64,000 nt of DNA from Promerops cafer (lineage: Eukaryota > Chordata > Aves > Passeriformes > Nectariniidae), in NCBI GenBank assembly GCA_013398275.1, contig VZSE01008388.1, positions 2,440,494 to 2,504,493 on the forward strand, read 5' to 3'. Position 1 is the first letter of the stretch; every line of letters starts with the position of its first letter. The position numbers and the translations under genes were made by a program. Below the pieces are notes generated by a model, which worked only from the letters and a program-made list of their open reading frames with translations, was not told the DNA's origin and made no database searches. Below, in pieces: positions 12,101 through 27,100 of this stretch.

Positions 12101-15100
12101 AAAGCACAGAACCGCCTCTGCCTTTACCTCCTTCCATTCCCAATAATCCGAGGAAGGGGATGGGAAAGGAAAAAACCCAAACAAATCCGCAGTTCCTACC
12201 AGCTGGCTGTGAGTAACACACAGGCTGCAGAGGTGAGAATGCTCTTGTAGAATGGGTTCTCTAAAAACACCTTACAAAGGGCAAAGCCAGCCCCCTGTGG
12301 TTTGTGTGTACTCACATGCAGTGTATGCAACCTGTCCCTTTCCCTGTCACTGTAAGCAGTATTAGTGACCAGGGGAGAACTCACTCACATGCCCTCAGCC
12401 ACCAAACCTCTGGGAGCTGCAAACTGGGGCTGCCCTTTCTCATTCCTCACCATCACCTACCCTGTTGGTGGGCACTGTCTGCCCTTTCCCCTGTCGTATC
12501 CTTTGAGCCAGCCTGTGATGCTTGCAGAGTGCTCGTCTCACTGTAGCCAGCCGAGCTGGCCCACGGACTGGGAACACACACCAAGAATCTCAGAGACAAA
12601 AGCAGGATGCCACAGTACCCCTGCCCCTGCTTCCATTCCCAGCTGGGGCATTGTCACAGCAGAGGGCCCAAGGTATGACACTGCCACACCTACATTTTCT
12701 GTTTATATGGGCTATTAAAGGAAAAATACAGGATGATGTTTTCAGACTGAATGATGTTTTCGCCAGATAGGTGCCAGCTAGAAGCCTTGAAAAAGCTGAA
12801 GGATATTAATAAACACATCTGTCAAGAGTTAGTGTTGTGGTTCTGCTCTACACCACCACCACAACCTACCTGTGCTGAGACTGGTGTGACTTGGGAAGCC
12901 ATGCACGTGGTCTCACAACCAGTTGTACATTAATGCTTGTTTGAGGGAGAAATTGGAAAGAAAATCTGTTTTTATCAGATTTTACCAAGCCCCAAGGTAT
13001 TTCTAACAAACAACAGCTAGAAAAATGAACATTAAAATCATGCAGATCCCCCAACAAGCTGATTGGAGCAAAGGAACTGTTTTGCAGGCATCCATCTTCC
13101 CAGCATTGCAATTCACTCCTGGTGCTCTCTCTTTACTTGTCCTGCTTCTTCAGCAACTTCTCAGCTCAGGGCACAAGCAGTAGCTCTTCTTTCCAGTATC
13201 TCCATTCAAATCCTTTCCACACATGCTCACTCTTTCACTCTTTTTTCCCAGCCTCATTCAAATTCCCCTGGCTGCTCCTTCCCGCAGCACAAAAGAGACA
13301 GGGGTGGCTGCCTGCATTCCCACTCCATCCTCACTAACTGCAGATATGGGCTGCGGGGACAGCTCCCAGCTCCATCCACAGCCTCTCCAGCCTCTCTGAA
13401 GGCAGAGGAGGCAGCAGATAAAGGCAGGCTGGTGTGGCACAGCAGCCTCGCACGCAGGCTCCATCCCTCTGGCAGGCTCTTCCTTGCTCCCTGTGCAGCT
13501 CTGCATACCAGACAAATGCTGTCTCTGGCATGTGTGCAGGTGGGGCTCTCCCACTCTCCCCTTCCTCTCTCATCTGTGAGTGTCAGGACACTCTGGAGAG
13601 CAGACAGCCACCGGACTAGGAGCTCTGGAGAGCCTGGTGGTGTGGGAAGCACAGGTATCTCAAAAATGTCTGAAAAGAAGCATGGGGCAATAATCTGGAC
13701 AAAATAATCTTCAACTGCCTGTGCAGCTGGTGGGCTGCACTCTCCAAGCAACCAGCAGTCAAAGTGGTCTTCAAAGCTCAGTGCCAAGCTGCCCAGTTTC
13801 TCAGCACACATAGACATCCCTGTTTAGCAAGGTCCAGGGCCCAGGAGGAGGTGAGAGTGGCAGAAGGGCACTTCTCTTCTGAAAGGCAATATCACTCAGG
13901 GTGTGACAGAGCCTCCCATTTGTAGCATTTCAGCCTGTTTGCACAGAATCTTGGCTTCATTACATAGCTTTGTCCCAGAGTGCTGCAGGCATCATCTCTT
14001 ATCAGATTTCCCCAGTGGCTTCGACTGTGATGACCTCATCCCAACAAAGTCCAGCTAAGATACAGCTGCTCCCTTCCTAAGGGAGTGTTGCTCACAAAGA
14101 CCTGAAACAATCACACCACTGCCCTCATCATGATGGAACTGGCAGTGTCTGGCCTTAAAGTGGTGACAGCCAGGAAAGATACTCCCAAGATACTGGAAGG
14201 GGCTGACCTTGTTTATGGCACTGGTAACAGCTCCTGGGATGAACATGGGGCTCTGCAATGCCAAACCTCCTGCTACTTCATCTGACACTCCCTGTCCTCA
14301 ATTCCTGCCCCAACTGTGCCTCCAAAGCTACAGGGAATGCAGCAGAGACGCAACCTCAAAGAGTTTAGAAGCCATGGACTTCTTAAAGCTAAAAAAAAAA
14401 TAAATAAAATGGAAATATGATTACAGAACTTATGTGTGTTTGAGTTTATAGTACCGGCAATTGAAAGCAAATTATCCAGTTCTCCATTGCTGGAGAATGA
14501 GAGCTCTGCAGATGAGTTACACTGGTAGAAGTAATTTCTTGGGAAAAGAGGAAGGAAAAATGCTCAGAAACGGGATCAGGAGGGAGGTGGGGATAGGAAA
14601 TTTTAGGGAACTCTCTTGAACGTGAGGCTCCAATATGCTCCACAATGCTGGAAAAATATGCCATAAATCTGGCCTTTCCTTTCCCCTTCTTCCTGTTCAC
14701 TCTGACACACAGCAGTGGATTGAGATTGTGATCCTTGATGTCACCTTGGCACCACAGGGCAGAGCAGAGGAAGATGTATTTGACATTCCTTTTGAACACC
14801 ATGAATTGGATGCCTGATCTCTGTATTTTGGCAGAGGGATAAAACCCCTCTGCCTCCAGAGTTCAGAGAAGGGCAAAACATGGCTACAATCTAGGACACA
14901 GCAGGGAATGTACACTGCTTGCTGACAGGGTCCAGTCCCTATCACCAGAGGGGCTGCCTCTGCTCAATAATTTTATGTATGTATCACATCTTATCTTAAA
15001 AGTGGTTTGTTCCCTTTAGGCCTGCTCCTCCTCCTGGACATCTGTTCCGGAGCCTGACCACCCTAATGTTCTCATTTCCAGACTGATTTTATTCACATGC

Positions 15101-18100
15101 AGCTTGCACCCAGTTATCCTGCGCCAGTATTGTCCTTTAGCTTCAATGGCTCTTTTCCCTCGCTGCTGCTTGGCCCCCTGGTGTTTTACAGACAGCAATC
15201 TCACCACCTCACAGCCTTTGCTTTGCTGGGCTAAGCAGGCTGAGCACTCTGTGACTGTTCTTGTAAGACAGACTCTCACTTTCCAGGATCGACTCTACAA
15301 TGCTTTTCTGCATGATCCCACTTGCTGGAATTCAGTGCTCCAGCCCTGCTTATAGGATGTAGTGGCACTTCTCCACCTTGCCCAGAAGTACCTCAAGTTT
15401 CATCTAGAAGCACTTTTGCCCTTTCTCACACCTGCATCTTATCAGCAGCTCCTTGAAGTCAACTCACTTGTGCACTGAACTGCTCTGCACCGCATTTTCC
15501 AAAGACAAGCTCCCAGCCTGCAGCACCTTTTGCATCTATGACCCTGTCTTTGTACCACTGCATTTCATCCTACCAGAAACACTCACATAGTTTTCCGTCT
15601 TTCAGATCTTTCTTCCACTCCTTCCTAATCCTTCACCAAGGTGGCATTGTCTCCCAGCCTGGTGTCAGCTGCACAAAATTTCGAGAGCATGGTCCTTACA
15701 GGGGATTCTGAACTCTGGCTGGTATCAGCTCCAGGGAAGATGCCTGCCTACTCTGGAAAAAACTATTTGGGTAAGCTTTGGGCAGTGAAGAAATTTTATT
15801 TGGATATGAAGATAGACATTGTGATGCTTCTTTATAATCTCTCATCAAACTTTCTCTACCTGTCACATTGAATTAAAATATTTTCTTTGGTTAGTACTTA
15901 ATCACTATCTTGGATGGAAATTATGTCAAGCATTAACCTCATCAATTAAAGGGTTAAGGTAAGTTTAACGTTGGATTTATTTCATTTTCCTTGCTTGATA
16001 ACCATTACTCCTAAGGGGTTTCCAGAACAAATAATCACATTGCAAGCACAAAGCTGGCATTTCCCAGACAAGCATATCGGTGAACCAAAATTCATGCCTA
16101 TGTTTTTCATCAGCCAAGCACACAGGTTCAGATTCTGGGATTAAGCAAGAATGTATGCCCAAACCAAATCCATTATTAGGTCTAAATGAGGAGTCCTGGA
16201 AGCTTTTTGTGCTGAACTGTCCTTTATCAGGAGGCCAAGTTTCTCAGCTGAAACGTTCCCAACTCCAGAGAGAGAAGGAACTGCAATCTTCAGTTGCTTC
16301 TGAAGACAGGTGGAGCCATCAAGGCTGGGAGTCAGTCTCTCTCTCTTCCTCTTGCACAGGCAATCAGCTGCCCATCCTCATTAGGTGCCAAGAGCAGCAG
16401 TTTATGGCTTCCTAGAGAAGCCAAATTGGTGCTGTCATGAATTACTGTAAGTGCTTGTTCCACACTCTTCAATAATGTCTTTCATTAGGATCTGATCAGA
16501 AAGCAATATGTATTTCATTAGCGTATGTTCCCTGGTCTAAGGAAGAACAGACCTAGCCTTCACTCTGTCACAGAGGCAGTCAAGCACAAGCCTTCACTGA
16601 GGCGCTCTTCTACTGTCTCACAGTCTTGTTTTCAAACCTGAGGGCACACGCAGTCCTTCTGTTTCAGACTGGAAGCTCTCTACTCTTACTGCAAGTTCCT
16701 ACCTGTACTGACTCTTGACTGTGCACTGCACAGCCTGAGATCACCCCTGTGTCTATTGTGTGGGCACGAGCTAGGTGGGAGACAGTGTCTCTCATGTTCC
16801 TCCACATCCCCCTCTTGCAGAGAGCAATGTTTCCAGACTCTTTTGAGCCTCACATCTGAAAATCAGCACTGCTCAGTGCCTTACTGGATCCAACTTTATG
16901 CCCATCCCTACATCAGTAAGCACAGTCTCCTCTTCCACCAATTTCCTTGCACTGCACACACCTCCTTGCAGCCAGACCCACACACGTGTCTATGCACTGT
17001 GCTGTCAGCACTTCTGGCTCCAAGAAAAAAGAAGTAATTTGGCTCTGCACAGCCCAAGTCTGCCCAGCTGCAGTTAAGCTGAGCTCTGGGCCACTTTGCC
17101 TATAATATGGGTGTAACTTGCATGCAGGACATGCTCCGGTACCAACAGGAGCTTCATTTCTTTGGTTCTCTACAGACCCTGGCAGAGCCCTCTGTTAGGG
17201 CACCTTCATCCTTGAAAACAACTAATAAAGGATGGGGCTGATGCTTCCTGGAGCAGAAATGTCCTTTTTGTGCCACTCTGGACTTTTCAGTCTGGCACCC
17301 GTAATGAAGGTATGTCGGTAAGTACCATTCCAGAGCCTCTAGGCTGTCTATAAATAAGAGGCAGAGGCAGCACAGGATATGGAGGGAGACCCATAAAGCC
17401 CTTCACATTGCTCCATGCTGCCCGCTTCATTTCTTTATGATACACAGCCAAAACATCCATCTAGTGCCTGTTCCCTTCATTTGTGACTAGCTATGGGACA
17501 GACTACATCTCTCTTCCAAACCCTTCCCCTTCACACACTCTTATCTCTTATCTCCAATGTGTTCTAGGAAGTGAGAGCCGGGGAAAAAAAGAAACAAAAC
17601 CAAGAACAAAACCAAAAAAAAGGAAACAGAAACAAAAGAAAGAAGAGGTGGAATATAGGAAGGGGAGCGGGAAAAGGCACAAAGGTCCACAAAGAAAAGA
17701 CAGTGAAGCAGTAGGAGGAACATGGACTGACTACTGAAAATAACAGATGAGCAGATTAAACAGGGGGAAGCCCCATCACAGCCTATCAACAGGGACTTTC
17801 AGAAAGACTCAATTCTAGCACGTACCCCTTGAAGCCACCAAAGGAGTGTGGATAAGAGATGCACCAAAAGGAATGACTTTGATATCTAGCAATCATTTTC
17901 ATTCTGTACTCAGATTTGTAAGACACAAGCCAAGAGCCTGCTGGATACGAACAAGCACAGTGGTGTGGAAACAACATCTGTATCCTGCAAAGCTGTGATG
18001 AGGAGTCTATTGGTTTGAGGAATCTGATTATCTCTTTTCTCACATTTTTCTTACCCATAATGAACACTGAACAGTGATGTTAGGTGCTAGAAAGATGTGA

Positions 18101-21100
18101 TTTTCCTTCTACATGTGTTTTAAGATCATATGAGCCTTTCCAGCAAGATTATTTGAATTGCTCTTCTCAGTCACTGTAACTGTTCTGGACACAGCTAAAA
18201 CTGGTACATGTGCTTGAAATATTCCCTTGCGCTAGGAAAGCTAAACAATATCCTGCTTTCTCTCTTGCCCAGTCAAGTACTTGAATGGCATTAAGAGAAG
18301 TACTTACGAAAAGTTAATGTTAAGACAAAATCTCTCTGCAAGGCACCTATCAATGGCAAGACACTTTTTAACACTGTCAGCTACCCTGTTTTGGGCGGGT
18401 TACCTTATGCTTTGGATCTGGCTGAGATAGAGGTAATTTTCCCAATAGGAGCCCTCACAATGCTGTGCTTTGTGTGGGTAGCTAGAAAGAACGTGGTAAC
18501 AGACCAGTGTGTTGGTTACTGCTAAGCAGAGTTTCCACAGCACCAGTGCTGTCTCTCCAACACTCTCACCTCACAAGTAGGCTGGGGGTGGGCAGGATCT
18601 TGGGAGAGGATGTCATATCCAGGACTGCTGATTCAAATTGACCAAAGGGATATGAAAGTATGACTGTGACATTTGTCTTCCGGAGCAACTGCTACATGTA
18701 CTGAACACCTGCTTCCCATGAAGTGGCTGGACATTGCTTGCTGATGAGAAGTAGAGAATCTATTGCTTCTGCACATGGCCTTAGCTGTTGGTTATTAAAC
18801 TGACTTTATCTTGACCCATGTGGTTTTTGCAATCTTATTTTCTCTCCCCCTATCCTGCTGAGGAGGGGAGAACGATAGAGCAGTTTGGTGGGCAACTGGC
18901 ATCCAGCCAAGGTCAACCAACTACACTTTACTTACTTTGGACAATCACAGAGAAGAAATGATACCTTAAGACTGAAGCACAACTAATCTGCCACTGCTCA
19001 GATTACTAATTTTCCTAACTAACTGATTACAAATGATCTGTGGACTAGGGCAAACCAGCTCACAAAAACCATGTATCATATTGAAGAGCAATTTGTGAAT
19101 GCAAAAAGTCGGAATTAATCAAACTAATTCAGTAGTTAAGCTACTGTTAAGCATTTGCTAACCTCTCATGGGCAAAGGGAAGAAGTCCCAATAGTGGCAT
19201 TGGAAACTCTTAGACTACCGAAGGGGAAACCTTATCCCATGGCTACCAATCATTTCCACTGAAATCACACCTGACCATCAGTGCTGGTCAGGCCTGTGCC
19301 AAGCTTCCCTGGCCACCCTTGTAGAAAACACTCTGATCCTCTGGCTGACAGAGCCAACAACAGCCATGGCCAGGCAGACATCTCCACCTGCAATGAGTAG
19401 TGGCCAAGGGAAAATTCCCTTCCTTTGTGCTGGTGGAGGCTCTGCTGTTGTCGACTTAGCCAACAGAGAGTACAAACGTGAAACATGGAAAAAGCTCCTA
19501 GTTTCCACCCCCATCAAACATTCAGCTATCCTGCGATTGTCCCTTAATAACAGAGGTGGACAAGACCTTGTTCTAGCAGCATCTTCTGTGACAGATTGCT
19601 AGGGATGAAAAGAGAGATGGCTCAATGTGCTATCAGCTGCAGTGACTGATGGTGTGTCCCATTTCCAGGCAGGAGAGAGCACAGCTGCGGTAAGCTCCTG
19701 CTGTCATCACTCCCACATGCCCGTGGCAAAGTCACTGCTTCACCTCCAGGTCCCGCACAGCAACCACGCAAAGCTTCAAGGACTGCTTGTCCACCATTTG
19801 TTATTGATCAGCCAGCTCTCCTTCCACCGGCATGTAGCTGACACTCCGTCCCAAACCCCTCCTCCTCCTGCAGCCTAGAAAGGCAGTGGGCAGTGCCTCC
19901 TCTCCCCTCTCTTGCTTTCCCTGGCTTTGCATCATGATGGCTCTTCAAACCACCCACCAAGCACACCTCCCACTGGCACTGGCTTATTTCTGCATCCTTT
20001 TCCACCTCTTCCTAAGGGATGAATCCTGCCCAGCATCACATAAGCCACTAGCACAATTGAGTGCAATTGTCTTGAGAGCACAGATATAATCTGCCTATTC
20101 TCACTGCCTGAAAAAAAGTTGAAATAAAAAAAAAGAGCATCAGTAGGGAGATAGGATAGTTATAACTAAAAAAAGACCTTTTTCCACTACAGAGGATGGT
20201 TCTGTGGGTAGATGGAATGGCGTTGATTTGACATCCCGTATGACAGCAGCCTGTGATCAAACATCAAACTGGCAGACAAGGTAGGCAAAAAAAGAAGAGA
20301 GGACTAGAGAATCTTTCTGACAGATGTCACTTATAAGCCATCCTGCAACAGAAGGTCTGCTTTGAGATTCAGTGCTGGGGAAACACTGTGAAGCCAAGTC
20401 ACTGGAGTCCCCAGTCCTAATACCGAGAGAGGACCAGCAGAGCAATGACAAACAGTAAAGGGGTGTGGTTTGTCACACCCCATGAGTATTTCAGTCTGCA
20501 CAGCATCTCACATGCAGCCAAGGCCACCATATGCTGCTTCAGGAAAAGCCACACTCCCTTCCTGGTTGCAGCCAGCTGGAACTGTGATGCTCTAGATAAA
20601 GGGACTCACACATCCCTGTTCCATGTGCCTTCTCTGTGTCCTACCCTGGACATCAAACTGGCCTGTCCAATTAAGCACCCTGTCAGCTGGAGAATTTTTT
20701 GGTGGATGTGGCACCACATTTCCTTTTTCCAGGTAACACCAGGCCAGTGCATCACAGAGCACATTTTATCCAGAGCAGGATGGGTACCTCCCTAGCTCAC
20801 AAGCTGCAACTCTTCTTTAAGCTTTTCATTTTCTAGTATGAAAACTAGGATAGCCCTGACTGCTTTTTAGTTAAGTCCTGAACCAGATATAAGCTCCTCA
20901 GCTCTTGCAGCATCCCCCAGCTGAAAAGCTCACTGCAATACTACTGTGGGAATGCACAGGATGGGGCCAGTGGGGTCACAGTGCCCCAGAGAGCCTTGGG
21001 ATCAGGGGTATGGACACAACCTGGTCTGCAGCGGTTGCCTTGGCAATGGCAGCGTTGTGCTGTGGAGCCAGCAAAATGTCAGAGCCTTTGTAAAGCAAGT

Positions 21101-24100
21101 TCAGCCACCCTGAACTCTGCCTTGTGCAGAGTTGCCTCCTCACCAAGCCTTTGGTGTACCACCGGTCCGAGGTGCAGCCTCCAGGCAACCCCCAAGGCGC
21201 CAGCTGCTCGTTTTCCCGAGAATCTTTGCCTGAAGCCATGGTTGCATGTGCAGAAGAAGAGGAATTTTGTTCACCTCCTAGGACACGAGGCTGGGCTGCT
21301 GCAAGAGCCGCCACCTGCTCAAGTACATCACCTTTCTGCAGTCATAGCCTTTTCGAATCTGAGACCCAAAGGCATTCTCTAGCAAGCATTTACGGGAAAG
21401 TGTGGGCGGGTGCGCCGCTCGCTCATCCTCCCTTTGGCGTAGTACCAGCCCTGCTCAGTGCATAGAGGGAGAGACCTCCCTGCCCTCGGAGGGGTGGCTG
21501 GCCCCGGAGCTGATGAAGACAAAGACAGGCAGCAGTAGACAGACACTGCCGAAGTGGGCTCAGAGGAGAGAAAAAGAACAACTCAGAGGCAGAAATGAAG
21601 AGATACAGATCCGTAGTCCGTGGGCCTCGGCATAAAACCTCTCCCACTGCGTTGGGATGACCATCAGCCGAGTTAACCTTCCACTCTAATCACAGTCATT
21701 AAATTCCTGCTAACGCCCCTGTCCTGTGTCTGTCCCAGCAGCTCTGTTATCTGTCACCTCCCCACATGGTACGAAGGCTCCCCACTGCCTCAGCTCTCAT
21801 TAATGCTGCTCTGGCTGGCTGATGAGGCAAGTGGCAGCCGGCTCCCAAGCCCAGATGAGTTTTGGAGACAGCAGGGAATGTTTATCCAACATGGAGAGGA
21901 TGAAAGTATAAACAAAGACAGACCATACAATTACTCAGGCATTGCACAGGGCCAGTCTCATTAAAGACGGTCTTCCTGACAGGAATTAATCTGAAGTGAC
22001 AACCCAGGGTGCTAATTTAGCAAATGGGTCTGGGGCCTGGCCCAGTGCAAATTTCAGGGGTCAGTCTGGCAGGTAGACTCAGCCTGCTCTGAGGAGGGGA
22101 AAGCCAGGAATATATAAAACTGGCCCAGTTCTGGCCCAAGCCTGTGTATGAGAAGGTACAGAGGAGACAGCAGCCTCAGGTTGCCTCGAGGGGAACAATG
22201 AAGATTAAACTTTCCTACTGCACCAAGAGCTTCTCCTTCCTCTTTCTCTTGTAGCCTCAGGTTACGGATGGGTTCCAGCTCATGAAGTGCATAGTTATTC
22301 TGCCACTATCCCCCAAAACCATAACCACCAGCCCAACTTAGATCTTTCCTCCATGATGCAACCTGCTTGCAGTATTAGATGGCTTTTCATTTCTCTTTAA
22401 TGTTAGAGTAGAGCCCTGGGACGGGTGTAAAATACACAGAGAGAAACAAGCAACTTAAAAGGCTTTTTATTTTTTAAGCAAAGATCTGGTTTGCGGAGGC
22501 TGCTTTGAATCCCCAAGCAATGAAAATCATTTTCAGTTGGAATGCAGTACTTCAGTGCCTTTTCTACACTGCAAGAATATATGGAAGAAAAAAAAAGTTG
22601 ACCAAGCAAATAGCCCCAAAGCCTTGTGGCATCTGCCCACAATCAAACCACCCAAGGTGAAGTAAGGTGGTTGGCATTTGGATCAGTTGCCTTGCAGCAA
22701 GAAAGGAAAAACCTCCCAGGCTGTCAGGACAGATGGCTGTGAGGACCCTGTTATTCTTCATTGGGCACGTTTTCCCCTCTGAATTATTGGTCAGCAATGC
22801 CACTGCCTAAGCCCACCTGAACGATACCCTCCAGGAAATCACAGCCTCTTTGCCGAGACATAGAGTAGAGGCTTCACAAGAAGCTTGCTCCAAGTTGCTA
22901 TCATATGCCCTTTCCTGGGTCAGTGGCTCCAAGCTGTCAAGCTGCTTATATGGTTTTAATCAAAAGTTAATTCTTATTCTACTGGAACTGGTGCGTCTGT
23001 TGTGCCGCTCAGCCTGCTCTGCAGCGCTGGGAACAATCAGCTCTGGTGGAAGTGCATCTGCCCATCTTGCTGGGAGCCCCCACACACTGCTTAGGAAACC
23101 AAATTCCCCCAGACTGCTTGCAATCCCCCCAGTAATGCCCTAGGAAGCTGCTGAACAGGAAGAATTGGAGGAGGCACAGCGCCAGCCAATTAATAAGCAG
23201 CACTCTGATTCTCACCCAGCCCCATTTTCAGCAGCTGCAGCAAGCAAATTTAATTCAAGCATTCCCATGTGCCTTGCAAAGCATCCTGCTACTTGGGGAT
23301 CTTCACATTACATATGCCAAGAGCTCCTTGAGCAAACCAGGGAGTATGAAATGAAAACCAGCAAACTAAATTGCAACCAGTGGGCATCCCAGCTGGTTGC
23401 CTTTTGGATTCCAACTCAGCAAGAGTTAATTCTCCTCTTTCCACCCCCTCTTCCCCGTGACAGCCCCTCATAAGCCCAAGACTGCAGGCTGCCACATTCA
23501 TTAATCCTGAAGAGCCCCTGCCATGACCACTGAGGCTGCAGAGCTCTTGGGACTGGGGGACAAAGTGGGCTGGCTGGCTGGGTAGGCTTTCACCAGCTTG
23601 ATGCTGGCGATAAATCAGTTGTGTCTGGCTGCGTGTAAGGCCAGTTTCACCTAAGGAGAATATTCCACTTCAATCCGAGCTCTCTGGGAGGATTTTTGTG
23701 CCACCACAGCTAGTGCCTGGAAAGCCAGCGTATCCAGTGAGGAGTGTGCGCCGGCAAAGAGCAGCTCCACACTCAGGCAGACAAATCCCCTTTCTTAAGA
23801 GCTCTTCAGTCAGTAACACTTTCAGGCTTTTGAGCTTTTCAGTTATATTCACTAAAGCCACTATGTTTCACAGTCCAGCAATGGAACAGAAGGATGCACA
23901 GCTTAGCCCAGGTGCCCCAGCACAGAGAAGGTGCGATAAAGCAGCAGAATCTGCAGGACATGGGAGAGGGTGATGGAGCCAGGGAAGGAGTGAAAGGTCA
24001 GAAGATGTCACAAGGCTTCTTGGAGTGAGACGTCACAGTGAAAACACCAGGAAGGCAGCACAAGAACAGAGGGAAGCAGCAGGCTGGATGTGAGAGGGGA

Positions 24101-27100
24101 TGGGATCCTCTGGGACGAGGAAATTAAAAGGGCTCCATAAGACCTAGTATGGCTCATGGAGGTGAAGACTTCACCATGAAATGCAAGTGTTTTCACTGGA
24201 GAAAAGCCAGGAGGAGGCAATACTATGAAAACCTTTTCTAATGTGTCTTAGTTTCAGCCAGGACAGGGTTCATTTTTTACAGTAGTATCACAGCAAAGTG
24301 TTTCCTCCTTGTAATTGACAGAAGTGGGGACAAGGCTTCCCTCTCTCCTCCTCTCTCTGCCTTTCCTTATTCAATCCCAGGCCACCATGATGACACCTGT
24401 AGCCATTTCTAAGAGCCTTCCCACACATATGACTGGGCTAGAGCAGGGCCTCCGTATCATGCTCCTCTAAAACACGGCACTCAATAGTCACAACTATGTC
24501 GTGATGCTGAAAAACATTAACAGCAGTAACCAATGGGGTAGGAACCAAACTGGGTGTGTGTGTTTAAATTTGCATGGCACTCAGCTCCCTTCATGTCATA
24601 ACTTAAAGCAGAAAAGTGATTTTCCCTTTTCTTGATCCCTTTTAGCAGGAGCTCAATGAAGGATAGAACCAAGATTACTTTTAGACACTGTGCAAAAAAG
24701 GAAAAAAACCTCAACTTACTGGAGAAGGATAAAACCCACAAATTTGTTCATTGAGTTGCAGTGCTGATAATAGCAAAACTTGGCTCAGAGGGAAGATCTA
24801 CCATGACAAACTGCCTTCATTATTAGAGGCTCCCCCGGGCCCTGTATTATTATTAAGTACTGACAACGTGCTCCATGCGGTGTGAGTAACAAACAAAGGC
24901 TGTCCCACCCCAGAGAGCTCACAATCAAACGGAGACATAAAACTGGAGCCTACTGTGCAAAACTAGAGGAAAGAGACACTTGAATCTTTTTAATTATTTT
25001 GTTTTCTATCTACAGTAAACAAAATTTTCCTTGCAAAATGCATTTGCTTCCCAGCTACCACTGAATGGCACAAACCACCAACTTTACGTGTCCCCGTTTT
25101 TCAAAACAGTTGAATGCGGGCGCTTTGCTGGGCGTGGATGAAAGTACCTGGCAATCCTGCTAAGATAATGTGTTCTTTAAAAACATCAAACTCTTTTCCC
25201 TAACCTTCTCCAACCAGTGATGTCTTCAGATTTCACTCAGTTCTCTCCTCCAGCCCCCAACCCCCAGTATGATTTCCCTTCAAACTCAGAAACCTTGAAA
25301 CCCACTTCTCTTCCCCTGCAGAGTTCATATAGTCCAAATAGCTTAGTTAGTGTGACAGGATGAAAGCCCTTCTGCAACACAAACAGCCATTGACTTTCTC
25401 CTGCAGTTCCTGCCTGGAGAGCTCTTCAGCTTATTCCCTTTTTTCCATATGAGTGAGGAGGATGGAATTCCACTCGTTTGAATCTTTGGCCTACAAAATC
25501 TACACCACCAACTAATGACTATAAGGCATTGTTCCCACTAAAACCCCATTCAAAACACTGAGCATCAACAGCCCAATGGGGGCCGCAGGGCTTTGAAAGA
25601 GCTTGACTGTACCCAATCCCAGAGCTAAAAATGAACACCGAGCTGTGCACTTGGCCTGTCTCTTCCATTCAGTGGGGAAGGTGCAAGACCATCAGGATCT
25701 GCCAATTACATCACTTTCAGCTCTTAATCAGCACAGAAACACTGATGAAATTGCCTCCTGAAAGGCCATATGCTGGGGCTCCAGGAGAGCAGACCTTACC
25801 TGCCGCACTTCCAGGCGGTACTTGAGGATGGGATCCACAGCATCAGGCTCCTTCTGGGTCCACTGCAAGACGTAAGAGTAATTCTTGGATTGCTTCTGGC
25901 TCAAGGTGGGGTTGGGAGTGTCATAGTAAAACTCTGGGCTATAAGCTTTGGCTGGAGGGGGAAAAAGAAAAAAGAGGGAGGAAAGTAAAAGAGTGGGATC
26001 AAGGGGAATAAAAATTACAAAGAGACGTGGTGAGAGTGGAAGAGCTCCACTCACCCAGCTTATTGACCTGCCTCTAACACAACAGACACCTTTACTGTTG
26101 CACAAATGCACCACTATTTTCTGTGAATCACTACTGCTTTCACAGCCTAAACTGTTGGGAGGATTAGCAGTCCTGCAACACCAGTGGGACATGACCAGCA
26201 CCTGAGAAGGTGGGAGCAACTTCACTTCTCCAGCTGGAACCAGCTCTAATCTTTTCTCTTTTGCTTTGTAGTTTAGATTGAAGTAACAGCTTTAAACTGG
26301 CATTTCTCCCGTTTCATCTGCTACTGTACAGAGACTCCTGCTAACAAACCCTGAGGAAAGATCATTTGGCCAGTAGGTCATAGGAAAAGTGTTATTTATC
26401 ACACAGAGACCATGGCATTAAAAAGGAGATCTTGCTCCTTCTGCATCTCCCCTGCCTTGACAACACAGTGCTCCAGCCTCTTTGTAACACAACAGTCAAC
26501 TCGGCAGCAAAGAGGACACTGACCTCAGCCTGGGTAAAAGCAGTGGGAGCTTTGGCAGGGGCGGAGATGTCTTTCTCAAACCCACATCTCTCCTTAAAAA
26601 CAAAGTGCAGCAGGAGAAGGGAAACACAGAAGGCAAGACGTAACAGAGAGAAAATGAGCAGTTCACAGAAGAAGGGACTACCCATCATTTCCCCAGCAGT
26701 TTCTGTCCTGAATCACTACCAAACAGAATCTGAAGGCTCCTGCCATGCAGCCCAGAAACTGGTGGACTAATGCACAGGGAGCACAGGCAACTCAAGGTCT
26801 TACCCACAACTGGTTTTGCTCTATTTGAAATTATGATCATTTCACCCAGTGAACTTCAATTTTTAGCAGGTCCTGTCCTGAGCCAGGCAGGAGTTGGACC
26901 TGAATGAAAGCTCAGGTGTCTGGGTTCAGGTCCAGTCTGAACCAGCAGAGACCAAAAAGATGCCTGGGCATTAAGGGACGCTGGAGAGCAGAACAGGAAT
27001 GAACACCATCTCCTCAGGATGTCTGCTGCACCTTTCCACTTGAATCACAGGCCCTGCCATTCTGTGTGGTTATAATTAGGCTTGACAGGATTCAATGTTT

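Larger units (their letters stand above)
8814..25799 (-). other. MDGA1: MDGA1 17-kb intron splitting FN3
   Basis: The intron is 16986 bases. Recognised contents are two perfect long-armed hairpins (10512-10552, 10930-10965), an A-rich low-complexity stretch (17575-17660), an LTR (18390-18925), a small LTR-like 5' fragment (24244-24305) and a MIR-type remnant (24845-24950). The block 21650-22100 looks like unique, possibly conserved sequence. Overlapping long open frames around 13063-13817 on both strands lie in C-rich sequence and have no recognisable product. Confidence 0.88.

Noticed and set aside
13063..13817. Overlapping open frames of 214 (+) and 187 (-) codons
   Set aside because: They lie in C-rich intron sequence, overlap each other on opposite strands, and show no domain, motif or splice support.
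20460..20481. 8-bp hairpin GGGGTGTG/CACACCCC
   Set aside because: An 8-bp stem is expected by chance several times in a window of this size; likewise the one at 19270-19292.
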